Below are positions 24,401-35,100 of a DNA stretch of 64,000 nucleotides, piece after piece. The notes below the pieces were generated by a model. That model did not search any database. It had not been told where the DNA came from and was given only the letters and a program-made list of their open reading frames with translations. A program made the position numbers and the translations under genes. The stretch covers positions 1 through 64,000 of the forward strand of contig NW_027460418.1 in NCBI RefSeq assembly GCF_050947875.1, given 5' to 3'. Numbering within the stretch: the first letter of the stretch is position 1; every line of letters starts with the position of its first letter. The stretch comes from Dermacentor variabilis. Lineage: Eukaryota; Arthropoda; Arachnida; Ixodida; Ixodidae.

Positions 24401-26242
24401 CGCGTTCTGCCAAAAGCACCATTTGCATGCATATCGTGTGGTTTTGCAGAAAACTGCGTCCGCGTCTACCAAAAGATGCGTGTGCATGCTTAAAACGCGT
24501 TTTGGCGCAAATCCATGTGCGGGTGCTAAAAAGATCAGCATCGGCATGCTTTTCACGTCGTTTGGTAGAAATCCACGCGCGCGTTCTGCCAAAAGCACCA
24601 TTTGCATGCATATCGTGTGGTTTTGCAGAAAACTGCGTCCGCGTCTACCAAAAGATGCATGTGCATGCTTAAAACGCGTTTTGGCACAAATCCATGTGCG
24701 GGTGCTAAAAAGAGCAGCATCGGCATGCTTTTCACGTCGTTTGGTAGAAATCCACGTGCGCGTTCTGCCAAAAGCACCATTTGCATGCATATCGTGTGGT
24801 TTTGCAGAAAACTGCGTCCGCGTCTACCAAAAGATGCATGTGCATGCTTAAAACGCGTTTTGGCACAAATCCATGTGCGGGGCTAAAAAGAGCAGCATCG
24901 GCACGCTTTTCACGTCGTTTGGTAGAAATCCACGCGCGCGTTCTGCCAAAAGCACCATTTGCATGCATATCGTGTGGTTTTGCAGAAAACTGCGTCCGCG
25001 TCTACCAAAAGATGCATGTGCATGCTTAAAACGCGTTTTGGCACAAATCCATGTGCGGGTGCTAAAAAGAGCATCATCGGCATGCTTTTCACGTCGTTTG
25101 GTAGAAATCCACGTGCGCGTTGTGCCAAAAGCACCATTTGCATGCATATCGTGTGGTTTTGCAGAAAACTGCGTCCGCGTCTACCAAAAGATGCATGTGC
25201 ATGCTTAAAACGCGTTTTGGCACAAATCCATGCGCGGGTGCTAAAAAGAGCAGCATCGGCATGCCTTTCACGTCGTTTGGTAGAAATCCACGTGCGCGTT
25301 CTGCCAAAAGCACCATTTGCATGCATTTCGTGTGGTTTTGCAGAAAACTGCGTCCGCGTCTACCAAAAGATGCATGTGCATACTTAAAACGCGTTTTGGC
25401 ACAAATCCATGTGCGGGTGCTAAAAAGAGCAGCATCGGCATGCTTTTCACGTCGTTTGGTAGAAATACACGCGCGCGTTCTGCCAAAAGCACCATTTGCA
25501 TGCATATCGTGGCGTTTTGCAGAAAACTGCGTCCGTGTCTACCAAAAGATGCATGTGCATGCTTAAAACGCGTTTTGGCACAAATTCATGTGCGGGTGCT
25601 AAAAAGAGCAGCATCGGCATGCTTTTCACGTCGTTTGGTAGAAATCCACGCGCGCGTTCTGCCAAAACCACCATTTGCATGCATATCGTGATGTTTTGCA
25701 GAAAACTCCGTCCGCGTCTACCAAAAGATGCATGTGCATGCTTAAAACGCGTTTTGCCACAAATCCATGTGCGGGTGCTAAAAAGAGCAGCATCGGCATG
25801 CTTTTCACGTCGTTTGGTAGAAATCCACGCGCGCGTTCTGCCAAAAGCACCATTTGCATGCATATCGTGTGGTTTTGCAGAAAACTGCGTCCGCGTCTAC
25901 CAAAAGATGCATGTGCATGCTTAAAACGCGTTTTGGCACAAATCCATGTGCGGGTGCTAAAAAGAGCAGCATCGGCATGCTTTTCACGTCGTTTGGTAGA
26001 AATCCACGTGCGCGTTCTGCCAAAAGCACCGTTTGCATGCATATCGTGTGGTTTTGCAGAAAACTGCGTCCGCGTCTACCAAAAGATGCATGTGCATGCT
26101 TAAAACGCGTTTTGGCACAAATCCATGTGCGGGTGCTAAAAAGAGCAGCATCGGCATGCTTTTCACGTCGTTTGGTAGAAATCCACGCGCGCGTTCTGCC
26201 AAAAGCACCATTTGCATGCATATCGTGTGGTTTCGCAGAAAA
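21480..26242 (+). repeat. 17-mer offset (3042 bp) and 7-mer offset (1253 bp) copies
   Basis: About 21480-23200 recurs at about 24522-26242 with an offset of 3042 bp, including the CGGGGCTAAAAAG deletion and AAAGAGCATCATC. Within it, about 22150-22980 also recurs 1253 bp (7 x 179) later at 23403-24233, carrying GCATTTCGTG, AAATACACG, CGTGGCGTTTTG, CAAATTCATG and CGTGATGTTTTG. That segment is therefore present three times, the third at about 25190-26020. Confidence 0.8.
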
Positions 26243-29016
26243 CTGCGTCCGCGTCTACCAAAAGATGCATGTGCATGCTTAAAACGCGTTTTGGCACAAA
26301 TCCATGTGCGGGTGCTAAAAAGAGCAGCATCGGCATGCTTTTCACGTCGTTTGGTAGAAATCCACGCGCGCGTTCTGCCAAAAGCACCGTTTGCATAAAT
26401 ATCGTGTGGTTTTGCAGAAAACTGCGTCCGCGTCTACCAAAATATGCATGTGCATGCTTAAAACGCGTTTTGGCACAAATCCATGTGCGGGTGCTAAAAA
26501 GAGCAGCATCGGCATGCTTTTCACGTCGTTTGGTAGAAATCCACGCGCGCGTTCTGCCAAAAGCACCATTTGCATGCATATCGTGTGGTTTTGCAGAAAA
26601 CTGCGTCCGCGTCTACCAAAAGATGCATGTGCATGCTTAAAACGCGTTTTGGCACAAATCCATGTGCGGGTGCTAAAAAGAGCAGCATCGGCATGCTTTT
26701 CACGTCGTTTGGTAGAAATCCACGCGCGCGTTCTGCCAAAAGCACCGTTTGCATACATATCGTGTGGTTTTGCAGATAACTGCGTCCGCGTCTACCAAAA
26801 GACGCATGTGCATGCTTAAAACGCGTTTTGGCACAAATCCATGTGCGGGTGCTAAAAAGAGCAACATCGGCATGCTTTTCACGTCGTTTGGTAGAAATCC
26901 TCGCGCGCGTTCTGCCAAAAGCACCATTTGCATGCATGTCGTGTGGTTTTGCAGAAAACTGCGTCCGCGTCTACCAAAAGATGCATGTGCATGCTTAAAA
27001 CGCGTTTTGGCACAAATCCTTGTGCGGGTGCTAAAAAGAGCAGCATCGGCATGCTTTTCACGTCGTTTGGTAGAAATCCACGTGCGCGTTCTGCCAAAAG
27101 CACCATTTGCATGCATATCGTGTGGTTTTGCAGAAAACTGCGTCCGCGTCTACCAAAAGATGCATGTGCATGTTTAAAACGCGTTTTGGCACAAATCCAT
27201 GTGCGGGTGCTAAAAAGAGCAGCATCGGCATGCTTTTCACGTCGTTTGGTAGAAATCCACGCGCGCGTTCTGCCGAAAGCACCATTTGCATGCATATCGT
27301 GTGGTTTTGCAGAAAACTGCGTCCGCGTCTACCAAAAGATGCATGTGCATTCTTAAAACGCGTTTTGGCACAAATCCATGTGCGGGTGCTAAAAAGAGCA
27401 GCATCGGCATGCTTTTCACGTCGTTTGGTAGAAATCCACGTGCGCGTTCTGCCAAAAGCACCATTTGCATGCATATCGTGTGGTTTTGCAGAAAACTGCG
27501 TCCGCGTCTACCAAAAGATGCATGTGCATGCTTAAAACGCGTTTTGGCACAAATCCATGTGCGGGTGCTAAAAAGAGCAGCATCGGCATGCTTTTCACGT
27601 CGTTTGGTAGAAATCCACGCGCGCGTTCTGCCAAAAGCACCGTTTGCATAATATCGTGTGGTTTTGCAGAAAACTGCGTCCGCGTCTACCAAAAGATGCA
27701 TGTGCATGCTTAAAACGCGTTTTGGCACAAATCCATGTGCGGATGCTAGAAAGAGCAGCATCGGCATGCTTTTCACGTCGTTTGGTAGAAATCCACGTGC
27801 GCGTTCTGCCAAAAGCACCATTTGCATGCATATCGTGTGGTTTTGCAGAAAACTGCGTCCGCGTCTACCAAAAGATGCATGTGCATGCTTAAAACGCGTT
27901 TTGGCACAAATCCATGTGCGGGTGCTAAAAAGAGCAGCATCGGCATGCTTTTCACGTCGTTTGGTAGAAATCCACGTGCGCGTTCTGCCAAAAGCACCAT
28001 TTGCATGCATATCGTGTGGTTTTGCAGAAAACTGCGTCCGCGTCTACCAAAAGATGCATGTGCATGCTTAAAACGCGTTTTGGCACAAATCCATGTGCGG
28101 GTGCTAAAAAGAGCAGAATCGGCATGCTCTTCACGTCGTTTGGTAGACATCCTCGCGCGCGTTCTGCCAAAAGCACCATTTGCATGCATATCGTGTGGTT
28201 TTGCAGGAAACTGCGTCCGCGTCTACCAAAAGATGCATGTGCATGCTTAAAACGCGTTTTGGCACAAATCCATGTGCGGGTGCTAAAAAGAGCAGCATCG
28301 GCATGCTTTTCACGTCGTTTGGTAGAAATCCACGTGCGCGTTCTGCCAAAAGCACCATTTGCATGCATATCGTGTGGTTTTGCAGAAAACTGCGTCCGCG
28401 TCTACCAAAAGATGCATGTGCATGCTTAAAACGCGTTTTGGCACAAATCCATGTGCGGGTGCTAGAAAGAGCAGCATCGGCATGCTTTTCACGTCGTTTG
28501 GTAGAAATCCACGTGCGCGTTCTGCCAAAAGCACCATTTGCATGCATATCGTGTGGTTTTGCAGAAAACTGCGTCCGCGTCTACCAAAAGATGCATGTGC
28601 ATGCTTAAAACGCGTTTTGGCACAAATCCATGTGCGGGTGCTAAAGAGAGCAGCATCGGCATGCTTTTCACGTCGTTTGGTAGAAATCCACGTGCGCGTT
28701 CTGCCAAAAGCACCATTTCCATGCATATCGTGTGGTTTTGCAGAAAACTGCGTCCGCATCTACCAAAAGATGCATGTGCATGCTTAAAACGCGTTTTGGC
28801 ACAAATCCATGTGCGGGTGCTAAAAAGAGCAGCATCGGCATGCTTTTCACGTCGTTTGGTAGAAATCCTCGCGCGCGTTCTGCCAAAAGCACCATTTGCA
28901 TGCATATCGTGTGGTTTTGCAGAAAACTGCGTCCGCGTCTACCAAAAGATGCATGTGCATGCTTAAAACGCGTTTTAGCACAAATCCATGTGCGGGTGCT
29001 AAAAAGAGCAGCATCG

Positions 29017-29076
29017 GCATGCTTTTCACGTCGTTTGGTAGAAATCCACGTGCGCGTTCTGCCAAAAGCACCATTT
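29017..29076 (+). repeat. Subunit S1 of reference monomer (60 bp)
   Basis: This is the first of three related subunits. It starts GCATGCTTTTCACG and contains TTTGGTAGAAATCCACGTG. Without gaps it matches S3 at 42 of 60 positions; with one gap it matches S2 at 43 of 60 columns (hand alignment). It carries the CACGTG hexamer, which is CACGCG in many copies in the left half of the window. Confidence 0.85.
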
Positions 29077-29135
29077 GCATGCATATCGTGTGGTTTTGCA
29101 GAAAACTGCGTCCGCGTCTACCAAAAGATGCATGT
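29077..29135 (+). repeat. Subunit S2 of reference monomer (59 bp)
   Basis: This is the second subunit, starting GCATGCATATCGTG. It keeps the shared layout of GCATGC, then a T-run, an A-run, a CG-rich core and ACCAAAAG. It matches S3 at about 37 of 60 aligned columns, the weakest of the three pairs. It contains the small inverted repeat GCAGAAAACTGC. Confidence 0.82.
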
Positions 29136-29195
29136 GCATGCTTAAAACGCGTTTTGGCACAAATCCATGTGCGGGTGCTAAAAAGAGCAGCATCG
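29136..29195 (+). repeat. Subunit S3 of reference monomer (60 bp)
   Basis: This is the third subunit, starting GCATGCTTAAAACGCG and containing GGCACAAATCCATGTGCG. The shared core AAATCCA-GTGCG lies exactly 60 bp before its counterpart in S1 of the next monomer. That is the register in which the two 119-bp monomers elsewhere in the array were deleted. Confidence 0.85.
29144..29155. repeat. 12-bp perfect palindrome AAAACGCGTTTT
   Basis: Perfect dyad at monomer positions 128-139, shown here in the reference monomer and present once in most monomers. Variant copies mostly break it at one CpG base (CACG, CGTG, CGCA or AAAGCGCG forms). It could be a protein-binding dyad, but no binding protein can be named from sequence. 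Confidence 0.8.
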
Positions 29196-29204
29196 GCATG
29201 CTTT

Positions 29205-29920
29205 TCACGTCGTTTGGTAGAAATCCACGTGCGCGTTCTGCCAAAAGCACCATTTGCATGCATATCGTGTGGTTTTGCAGAAAACTGCGTCCGCGTCTAC
29301 CAAAAGATGCATGTGCATGCTTAAAACGCGTTTTGGCACAAATCCATGTGCGGGTGCTAAAAAGAGCAGCATCGGCACGCCTTTCACGTCGTTTGGTAGA
29401 AATCCACGTGCGCGTTCTGCCAAAAGCACCATTTGCATGCATATCGTGTGGTTTTGCAGAAAACTGCGTCCGCGTCTACCAAAAGATGCATGTGCATGCT
29501 TAAAACGCATTTTGGCACAAATCCATGTGCGGGTGCTAAAAAGAGCAGCATCGGCATGCTTTTCACGTCGTTTGGTAGAAATCCACGTGCGCGTTCTGCC
29601 AAAAGCACCATTTGCATGCATATCGTGTGGTTTTGCAGAAAACTGCGTCCGCGTCTACCAAAAGATGCATGTGCATGCTTAAAACGCGTTTTGGCACAAA
29701 TCCATGTGCGGGTGCTAAAAAGAGCAGCATCGGCATGCCTTTCACGTCGTTTGGTAGAAATCCACGTGCGCGTTCTGCCAAAAGCACCATTTGCATGCAT
29801 ATCGTGTGGTTTTGCAGAAAACTGCGTCCGCGTCTACCAAAAGATGCATGTGCATGCTTAAAACGCATTTTGGCACAAATCCATGTGCGGGTGCTAAAAA
29901 GAGCAGCATCGGCATGCTTT
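29205..29920 (+). repeat. 2-mer higher-order repeat, period 358 bp
   Basis: Two consecutive dimers share GCCTTTCACG (29379 and 29737) and AAAACGCATTTTGG (near 29504 and 29862), each exactly 358 bp apart. Monomers in the alternate position are consensus-like. This is the shortest HOR recognised in the window. Confidence 0.7.
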
Positions 29921-32181
29921 TCACGTCGTTTGGTAGAAATCCACGTGCGCGTTCTGCCAAAAGCACCATTTGCATGCATATCGTGTGGTTTTGCAGAAAA
30001 CTGCGTCCGCGTCTACCAAAAGATGCATGTGCATGCTTAAAACGCGTTTTGGCACAAATCCATGTGCGGGTGCTAAAAAGAGCAGCATCGGCATGCTTTT
30101 CACGTCGTTTGGTAGAAATCCACGTGCGCGTTCTGCCAAAAGCACCATTTCCATGCATATCGTGTGGTTTTGCAGAAAACTGCGTCCGCGTCTACCAAAA
30201 GATGCATGTGCATGCTTAAAACGCGTTTTGGCACAAATCCATGTGCGGGTGCTAAAAAGGGCAGCATCGGCATGCTTTTCACGTCGTTTGGTAGAAATCC
30301 ACGCGCGCGTTCTGCCAAAAGCACCATTTGCATGCATATCGTGTGGTTTTGCAGAAAACTGCGTCCGCGTCTACCAAAAGATGCATGTGCATGCTTAAAA
30401 CGCGTTTTGGCACAAATCCATGTGCGGGTGCTAAAAAGAGCAGCATCGGCATGCTTTTCACGTCGTTTGGTAGAAATCCACGCGCGCGTGCTGCCAAAAG
30501 CACCATTTGCATGCATATCGTGTGGTTTTGCAGAAAACTGCGTCCGCGTCTACCAAAAGATGCATGTGCATGCTTAAAACGTGTTTTGGCACAAATCCAT
30601 GTGCGGGTGCTAAAAAGAGCAGCATCGGCATGCTTTTCACGTCGTTTGGTAGAAATCCACGTGCGCGTTCTGCAAAAAGCACCATTTGCATGCATATCGT
30701 GTGGTTTTGCAGAAAACTGCGTCCGCGTCTACCAAAAGATGCATGTGCATGCTTAAAACGCGTTTTGGCACAAATCCATGTGCGGGTGCTAAAAAGAGCA
30801 GCATCGGCATGCTTTTCACGTCGTTTGGTAGAAATCCACGTGCGCGTTCTGCCAAAAGCACCATTTGCATGCATATCGTGTGGTTTTGCAGAAAACTGCG
30901 TCCGCGTCTACCAAAAGATGCATGTGCATGCTTAAAACGCGTTTTGGCACAAATACATGTGCGGGTGCTAAAAAGAGCAGCATCGGCATGCTTTTCACGT
31001 CGTTTGGTAGAAATCCACGTGCGCGTTCTTCCAAAAGCACCATTTGCATGCATATCGTGTGGTTTTGCAGAAAACTGCGTCCGCGTCTACCAAAAGATGC
31101 ATGTGCAGGCTTAAAACGCGTTTTGGCACAAATCCATGTGCGGGTGCTAAAAAGAGCAGCATCGGCATGCTTTTCACGTCGTTTGGTAGAAATCCACGTG
31201 CGCGTTCTGCCAAAAGCACCATTTGCATGCATATCGTGTGGTTTTGCAGAAAACTGCGTCCGCGTCTACCAAAAGATGCATGTGCATGCTTAAAACGCGT
31301 TTTGGCACAAATCCATGTGCGGGCGCTAAAAAGGGCAGCATCGGCATGCTTTTCACGTCGTTTGGTAGAAATCCACGCGCGCGTTCTGCCAAAAGCACCA
31401 TTTGCATGCATATCGTGTGGTTTTGCTGAAAACTGCGTCCGCGTCTACCAAAAGATGCATGTGCATGCTTAAAACGCGTTTTGGCACAAATCCATGTGCG
31501 GGTGCTAAAAAGAGCAGCATCGGCATGCTTTTCACGTCGTTTGGTAGAAATCCACGCGCGCGTTCTGCCAAAAGCACCATTTGCATGCATATCGTGTGGT
31601 TTTGCAGAAAACTGCGTCCGCGTCTACCAAAAGATGCATGTGCATGCTTAAAACGTGTTTTGGCACAAATCCATGTGCGGGTGCTAAAAAGAGCAGCATC
31701 GGCATGCTTTTCACGTCGTTTGGTAGAAATCCACGCGCGCGTTCTGCCAAAAGCACCATTTGCATGCATATCGTGTGGTTTTGCAGAAAACTGCGTCCGC
31801 GTCTACCAAAAGATGCATGTGCATGCTTAAAACGTGTTTTGGCACAAATCCATGTGCGGGTGCTAAAAAGAGCAGCATCGGCATGCTTTTCACGTCGTTT
31901 GGCAGAAATCCACGTGCGCGTTCTGCCAAAAGCACCATTTGCATGCATATCGTGTGGTGTTGCAGAAAACTGCGTCCGCGTCAACCAAAAGATGCATGTG
32001 CATGCTTAAAACGCGTTTTGGCACAAATCCATGTGCGGGTGCTAAAAAGAGCAGCATCGGCATGCTTTTCACGTCGTTTGGTAGAAATCCACGTGCGCGT
32101 TCTGCCAAAAGCACCATTTGCATGCATATCGTGTGGTTTTGCAGAAAACTGCGTCCGCGTCTACCAAAAGATGCATGTGCA

Positions 32182-32199
32182 TGCTTAAAATGCTTAAAA
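32182..32199 (+). repeat. 9-bp direct duplication TGCTTAAAA x2
   Basis: TGCTTAAAA at 32182-32190 is repeated at 32191-32199, making this monomer 188 bp. It is the only gain of more than 1 bp in the window. It lies at the change from the near-consensus domain III to the indel-rich domain IV. Confidence 0.95.
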
Positions 32200-35100
32200 C
32201 GCGTTTTGGCACAAATCCATGTGCGGGTGCTAAAAAGAGCAGCATCGGCATGCTTTTCACGTCGTTTGGTAGAAATCCACGTGCGCGTTCTGCCAAAAGC
32301 ACCATTTGCATGCATATCGTGTGGTTTTGCAGAAAACTGCATCCGCGTCTACCAAATGATGCATGTGCATGCTTAAAACGCGTTTTGGCACAAATCCATG
32401 TGCGGGTGCTAAAAAGAGCAGCATCGGCATGCTTTTCACGTCGTTTGGTAGAAATCCACGTGGCGTTCTGCCAAAAGCACCATTTGCATGCATATCGTGT
32501 GGTTTTGCAGAAAACTGCGTCCGCGTCTATCAAAAGATGCATGTGCATGCTTAAAACGCGTTTTGGCACAAATCCATGTGCGGGTGCTAAAAAGAGCAGC
32601 ATCGGCATGCTTTTCACGTCGTTTGGTAGAAATCCACGTGCGCGTTCTGCCAAAAGCACCATTTGCATGCATATCGTGTGGTTTTGCAGAAAACTGCATC
32701 CGCGTCTACCAAATGATGCATGTGCATGCTTAAAACGCGTTTTGGCACAAATCCATGTGCGGGTGCTAAAAAGAGAAGCATCGGCATGCTTTTCACGTCG
32801 TTTGGTAGAAATCCACGAGCGCGTTCTGCCAAAAGCACCATTTGCATGCATATCGTGTGGTTTTCCAGAAAACTGCGTCCGCGTCTACCAAAAGATGCAT
32901 GTGCATGCTTAAAACGCGTTTTCGCACAAATCCATGTGCGGGTGCTAAAAAGAGAAGCATCGGCATGCTTTTCATGTCGTTTGGTAGAAATCCACGTGCG
33001 CGTTCTGCCAAAAGCACCATTTGCATGCATATCGTGTGGTTTTGCAGAAAACTGCGTCCGCGTTTACCAAAAGATGCATGTGCATGCTTAAAACGCGTTT
33101 TGGCACAAATCCATGTGCGGGTGCTAAAAAGAGCAGCATCGGCATGCTTTTCACGTCGTTTGGTAGAAATCCACGTGCGCGTTCTGCCAAAAGCACCATT
33201 TGCATGCATATCGTGTGGTTTTGCAGAAAACTGCGTCCGCGTCTACCAAAAGATGCATGTGCATGCTTAAAACGCGTTTTGGCACAAATCCATGTGCGGG
33301 TGCTAAAAAGAGAAGCATCGGCATGCTTTTCACGTCGTTTGGTAGAAATCCACGTGCGCGTTCTGCCAAAAGCACCATTTGCATGCATATCGTGTGGTTT
33401 TCCAGAAAACTGCGTCCGCGTCTACCAAAATATGCATGTGCATGCTTAAAACGCGTTTTGGCACAACTCCATGTGCGGGTGCTAAAAAGAGCAGCATCGG
33501 CATGCTTTTCACGTCGTTTGGTAGAAATCCATGTGCGCGTTCTGCCAAAAGCACCATTTGCATGCATATCGTGTGGTTTTGCAGAAAACTGCGTCCGCGT
33601 CTACCAAAAGATGCATGTGCATGCTTAAAACGCGTTTTGGCACAAATCCATGTGCGGGTGCTAAAAAGAGCAGCATCGGCATGCTTTTCACGTCGTTTGG
33701 TAGAAATCCACGTGCGCGTTCTGCCAAAAGCACCATTTGCATGCATATCGTGTGGTTTTGCAGAAAACTGCGTCCGCGTCTACCAAAAGATGCATGTGCA
33801 TGCTTAAAACGCGTTTTGGCACAAATCCATGTGCGGGTGCTAAAAAGAGCAGCATCGGCATGCTTTTCACGTCGTTTGGTAGAAATCCACGTTTCACGTT
33901 CTGCCAAAAGCACCATTTGCATGCATATCGTGTGGCTTTGCAGAAAACTGCGTCCGCGTCTACCAAAAGATGCATGTGCATGCTTAAAACGCGTTTTGGC
34001 ACAAATCCATGTGCGGGTGCTAAAAAGAGCAGCATCGGCATGCTTTTCACGTCGTTTGGTAAAAATCCAGGTGCGCGTTCTGCCAAAAGCACCATTTGCA
34101 TGCATCTCGTGTGGTTTTGCAGAACACTGCATCCGCGTCTACCAAATGATGCATGTGCATGCTTAAAACGCGTTTTGGCACAAATGTGCGGGTGCTAAAA
34201 AGAGCAGCATCGGCATGCTTTTCACGTCGTTTGGAAGAAATCCACGTGGCGTTCTGCCAAAAGCACCATTTGCATGCATATCGTGTGGTTTTGCAGAAAA
34301 CTGCGTCCGCGTCTACCAAAAGATGCATGTGCATGCTTAAAACGCGTTTTGGCACAAATCCATGTGCGGGTGCTAAAAAGAGCAGCATCGGCATGCTTTT
34401 CACGTCGTTTGGTAGAAATCCACGTGCGCGTTCTGCCAAAAGCACCATTTGCATGCATATCGTGTGGTTTTGCAGAAAACTGCGTCCGCGTCTATCAAAA
34501 GATGCATGTGCATGCTTAAAACGCGTTTTGGCACAAATCCATGTGCGGGTGCTAAAAAGAGCAGCATCGGCACGCTTTTCACGTCGTTTGGTAGAAATCC
34601 ACGTTTCACGTTCTGCCAAAAGCACCATTTGCATGCATATTGTGTGGTTTTGCAGAAAACTGCGTCCGCGTCTATCAAAAGATGCATGTGCATGCTTAAA
34701 ACGCGTTTTGGCACAAATCCATGTGCGGGTGCTAAAAAGAGCAGCATCGGCATGCTTTTCACGTCGTTTGTTAGAAATCCACGTGCGCGTTCTGCCAAAA
34801 GCACCATTTGCATGCATATCGTGTGGTTTTGCAGAAAACTGCATCCGCGTCTACCAAATGATGCATGTGCATGCTTAAAACGCGTTTTGGCACAAATCCA
34901 TGTGCGGGTGCTAAAAAGAGCAGCATCGGCATGCTTTTCACGTCGTTTGGTAGAAATCCACGTGGCGTTCTGCCAAAAGCACCATTTGCATGCATATCGT
35001 GTGGTTTTGCAGAAAACTGCGTCCGCGTCTATCAAAAGATGCATGTGCATGCTTAAAACGCGTTTTGGCACAAATCCATGTGCGGGTGCTAAAAAGAGCA

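Larger units (their letters stand above)
29017..29195 (+). repeat. Reference monomer (matches consensus)
   Basis: I chose this copy as the type monomer because it agrees with the majority base at every position I checked. Landmarks in monomer coordinates are: GCATGC at 1, 61 and 120; CACGTG at 31-36; TGCATGCA at 60-67; GCAGAAAACTGC at 82-93 (a 4-bp inverted repeat with an AAAA loop); ATGCATGTGCAT at 112-123 (5-bp arms); and AAAACGCGTTTT at 128-139. Forward-strand stop triplets lie at 23-25, 127-129 and 163-165. Reverse-strand stops lie at 10-12, 102-104, 126-128 and 162-164. The length, 179, is 2 modulo 3, so the reading frame rotates at each copy, which argues against coding. Confidence 0.95.
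21500..32181 (+). repeat. Domain III: near-consensus monomers
   Basis: Most monomers here differ from consensus at few sites, commonly CACGCGCGCG in place of CACGTGCGCG. Local variants include GCATTTCGTG, CGTGGCGTTTTG, CGTGATGTTTTG, GTTTTGCCACAAATCC and CACCGTTTGCAT. Only three length variants occur, each a 1-bp loss: CGGGGCTAAAAAG near 21838 and again near 24880, and GCATAATATCG near 27650. Between about 28 and 32 kb the array is at its most homogeneous. Confidence 0.72.

Noticed and set aside
29047..29052. CACGTG as a transcription-factor (E-box/G-box) site or promoter element
   Set aside because: The hexamer is often mutated to CACGCG in the left half and destroyed by the TTTCACGT patch, and no gene is nearby. 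A regulatory role is not supported.
29017..29195. CENP-B box in the monomer
   Set aside because: The required spacing TTCG-4-A-2-CGGG is not present. GTCGTTTGG near monomer 14-22 and TGCGGG near 154-159 look partly similar, but neither fits when aligned base by base.
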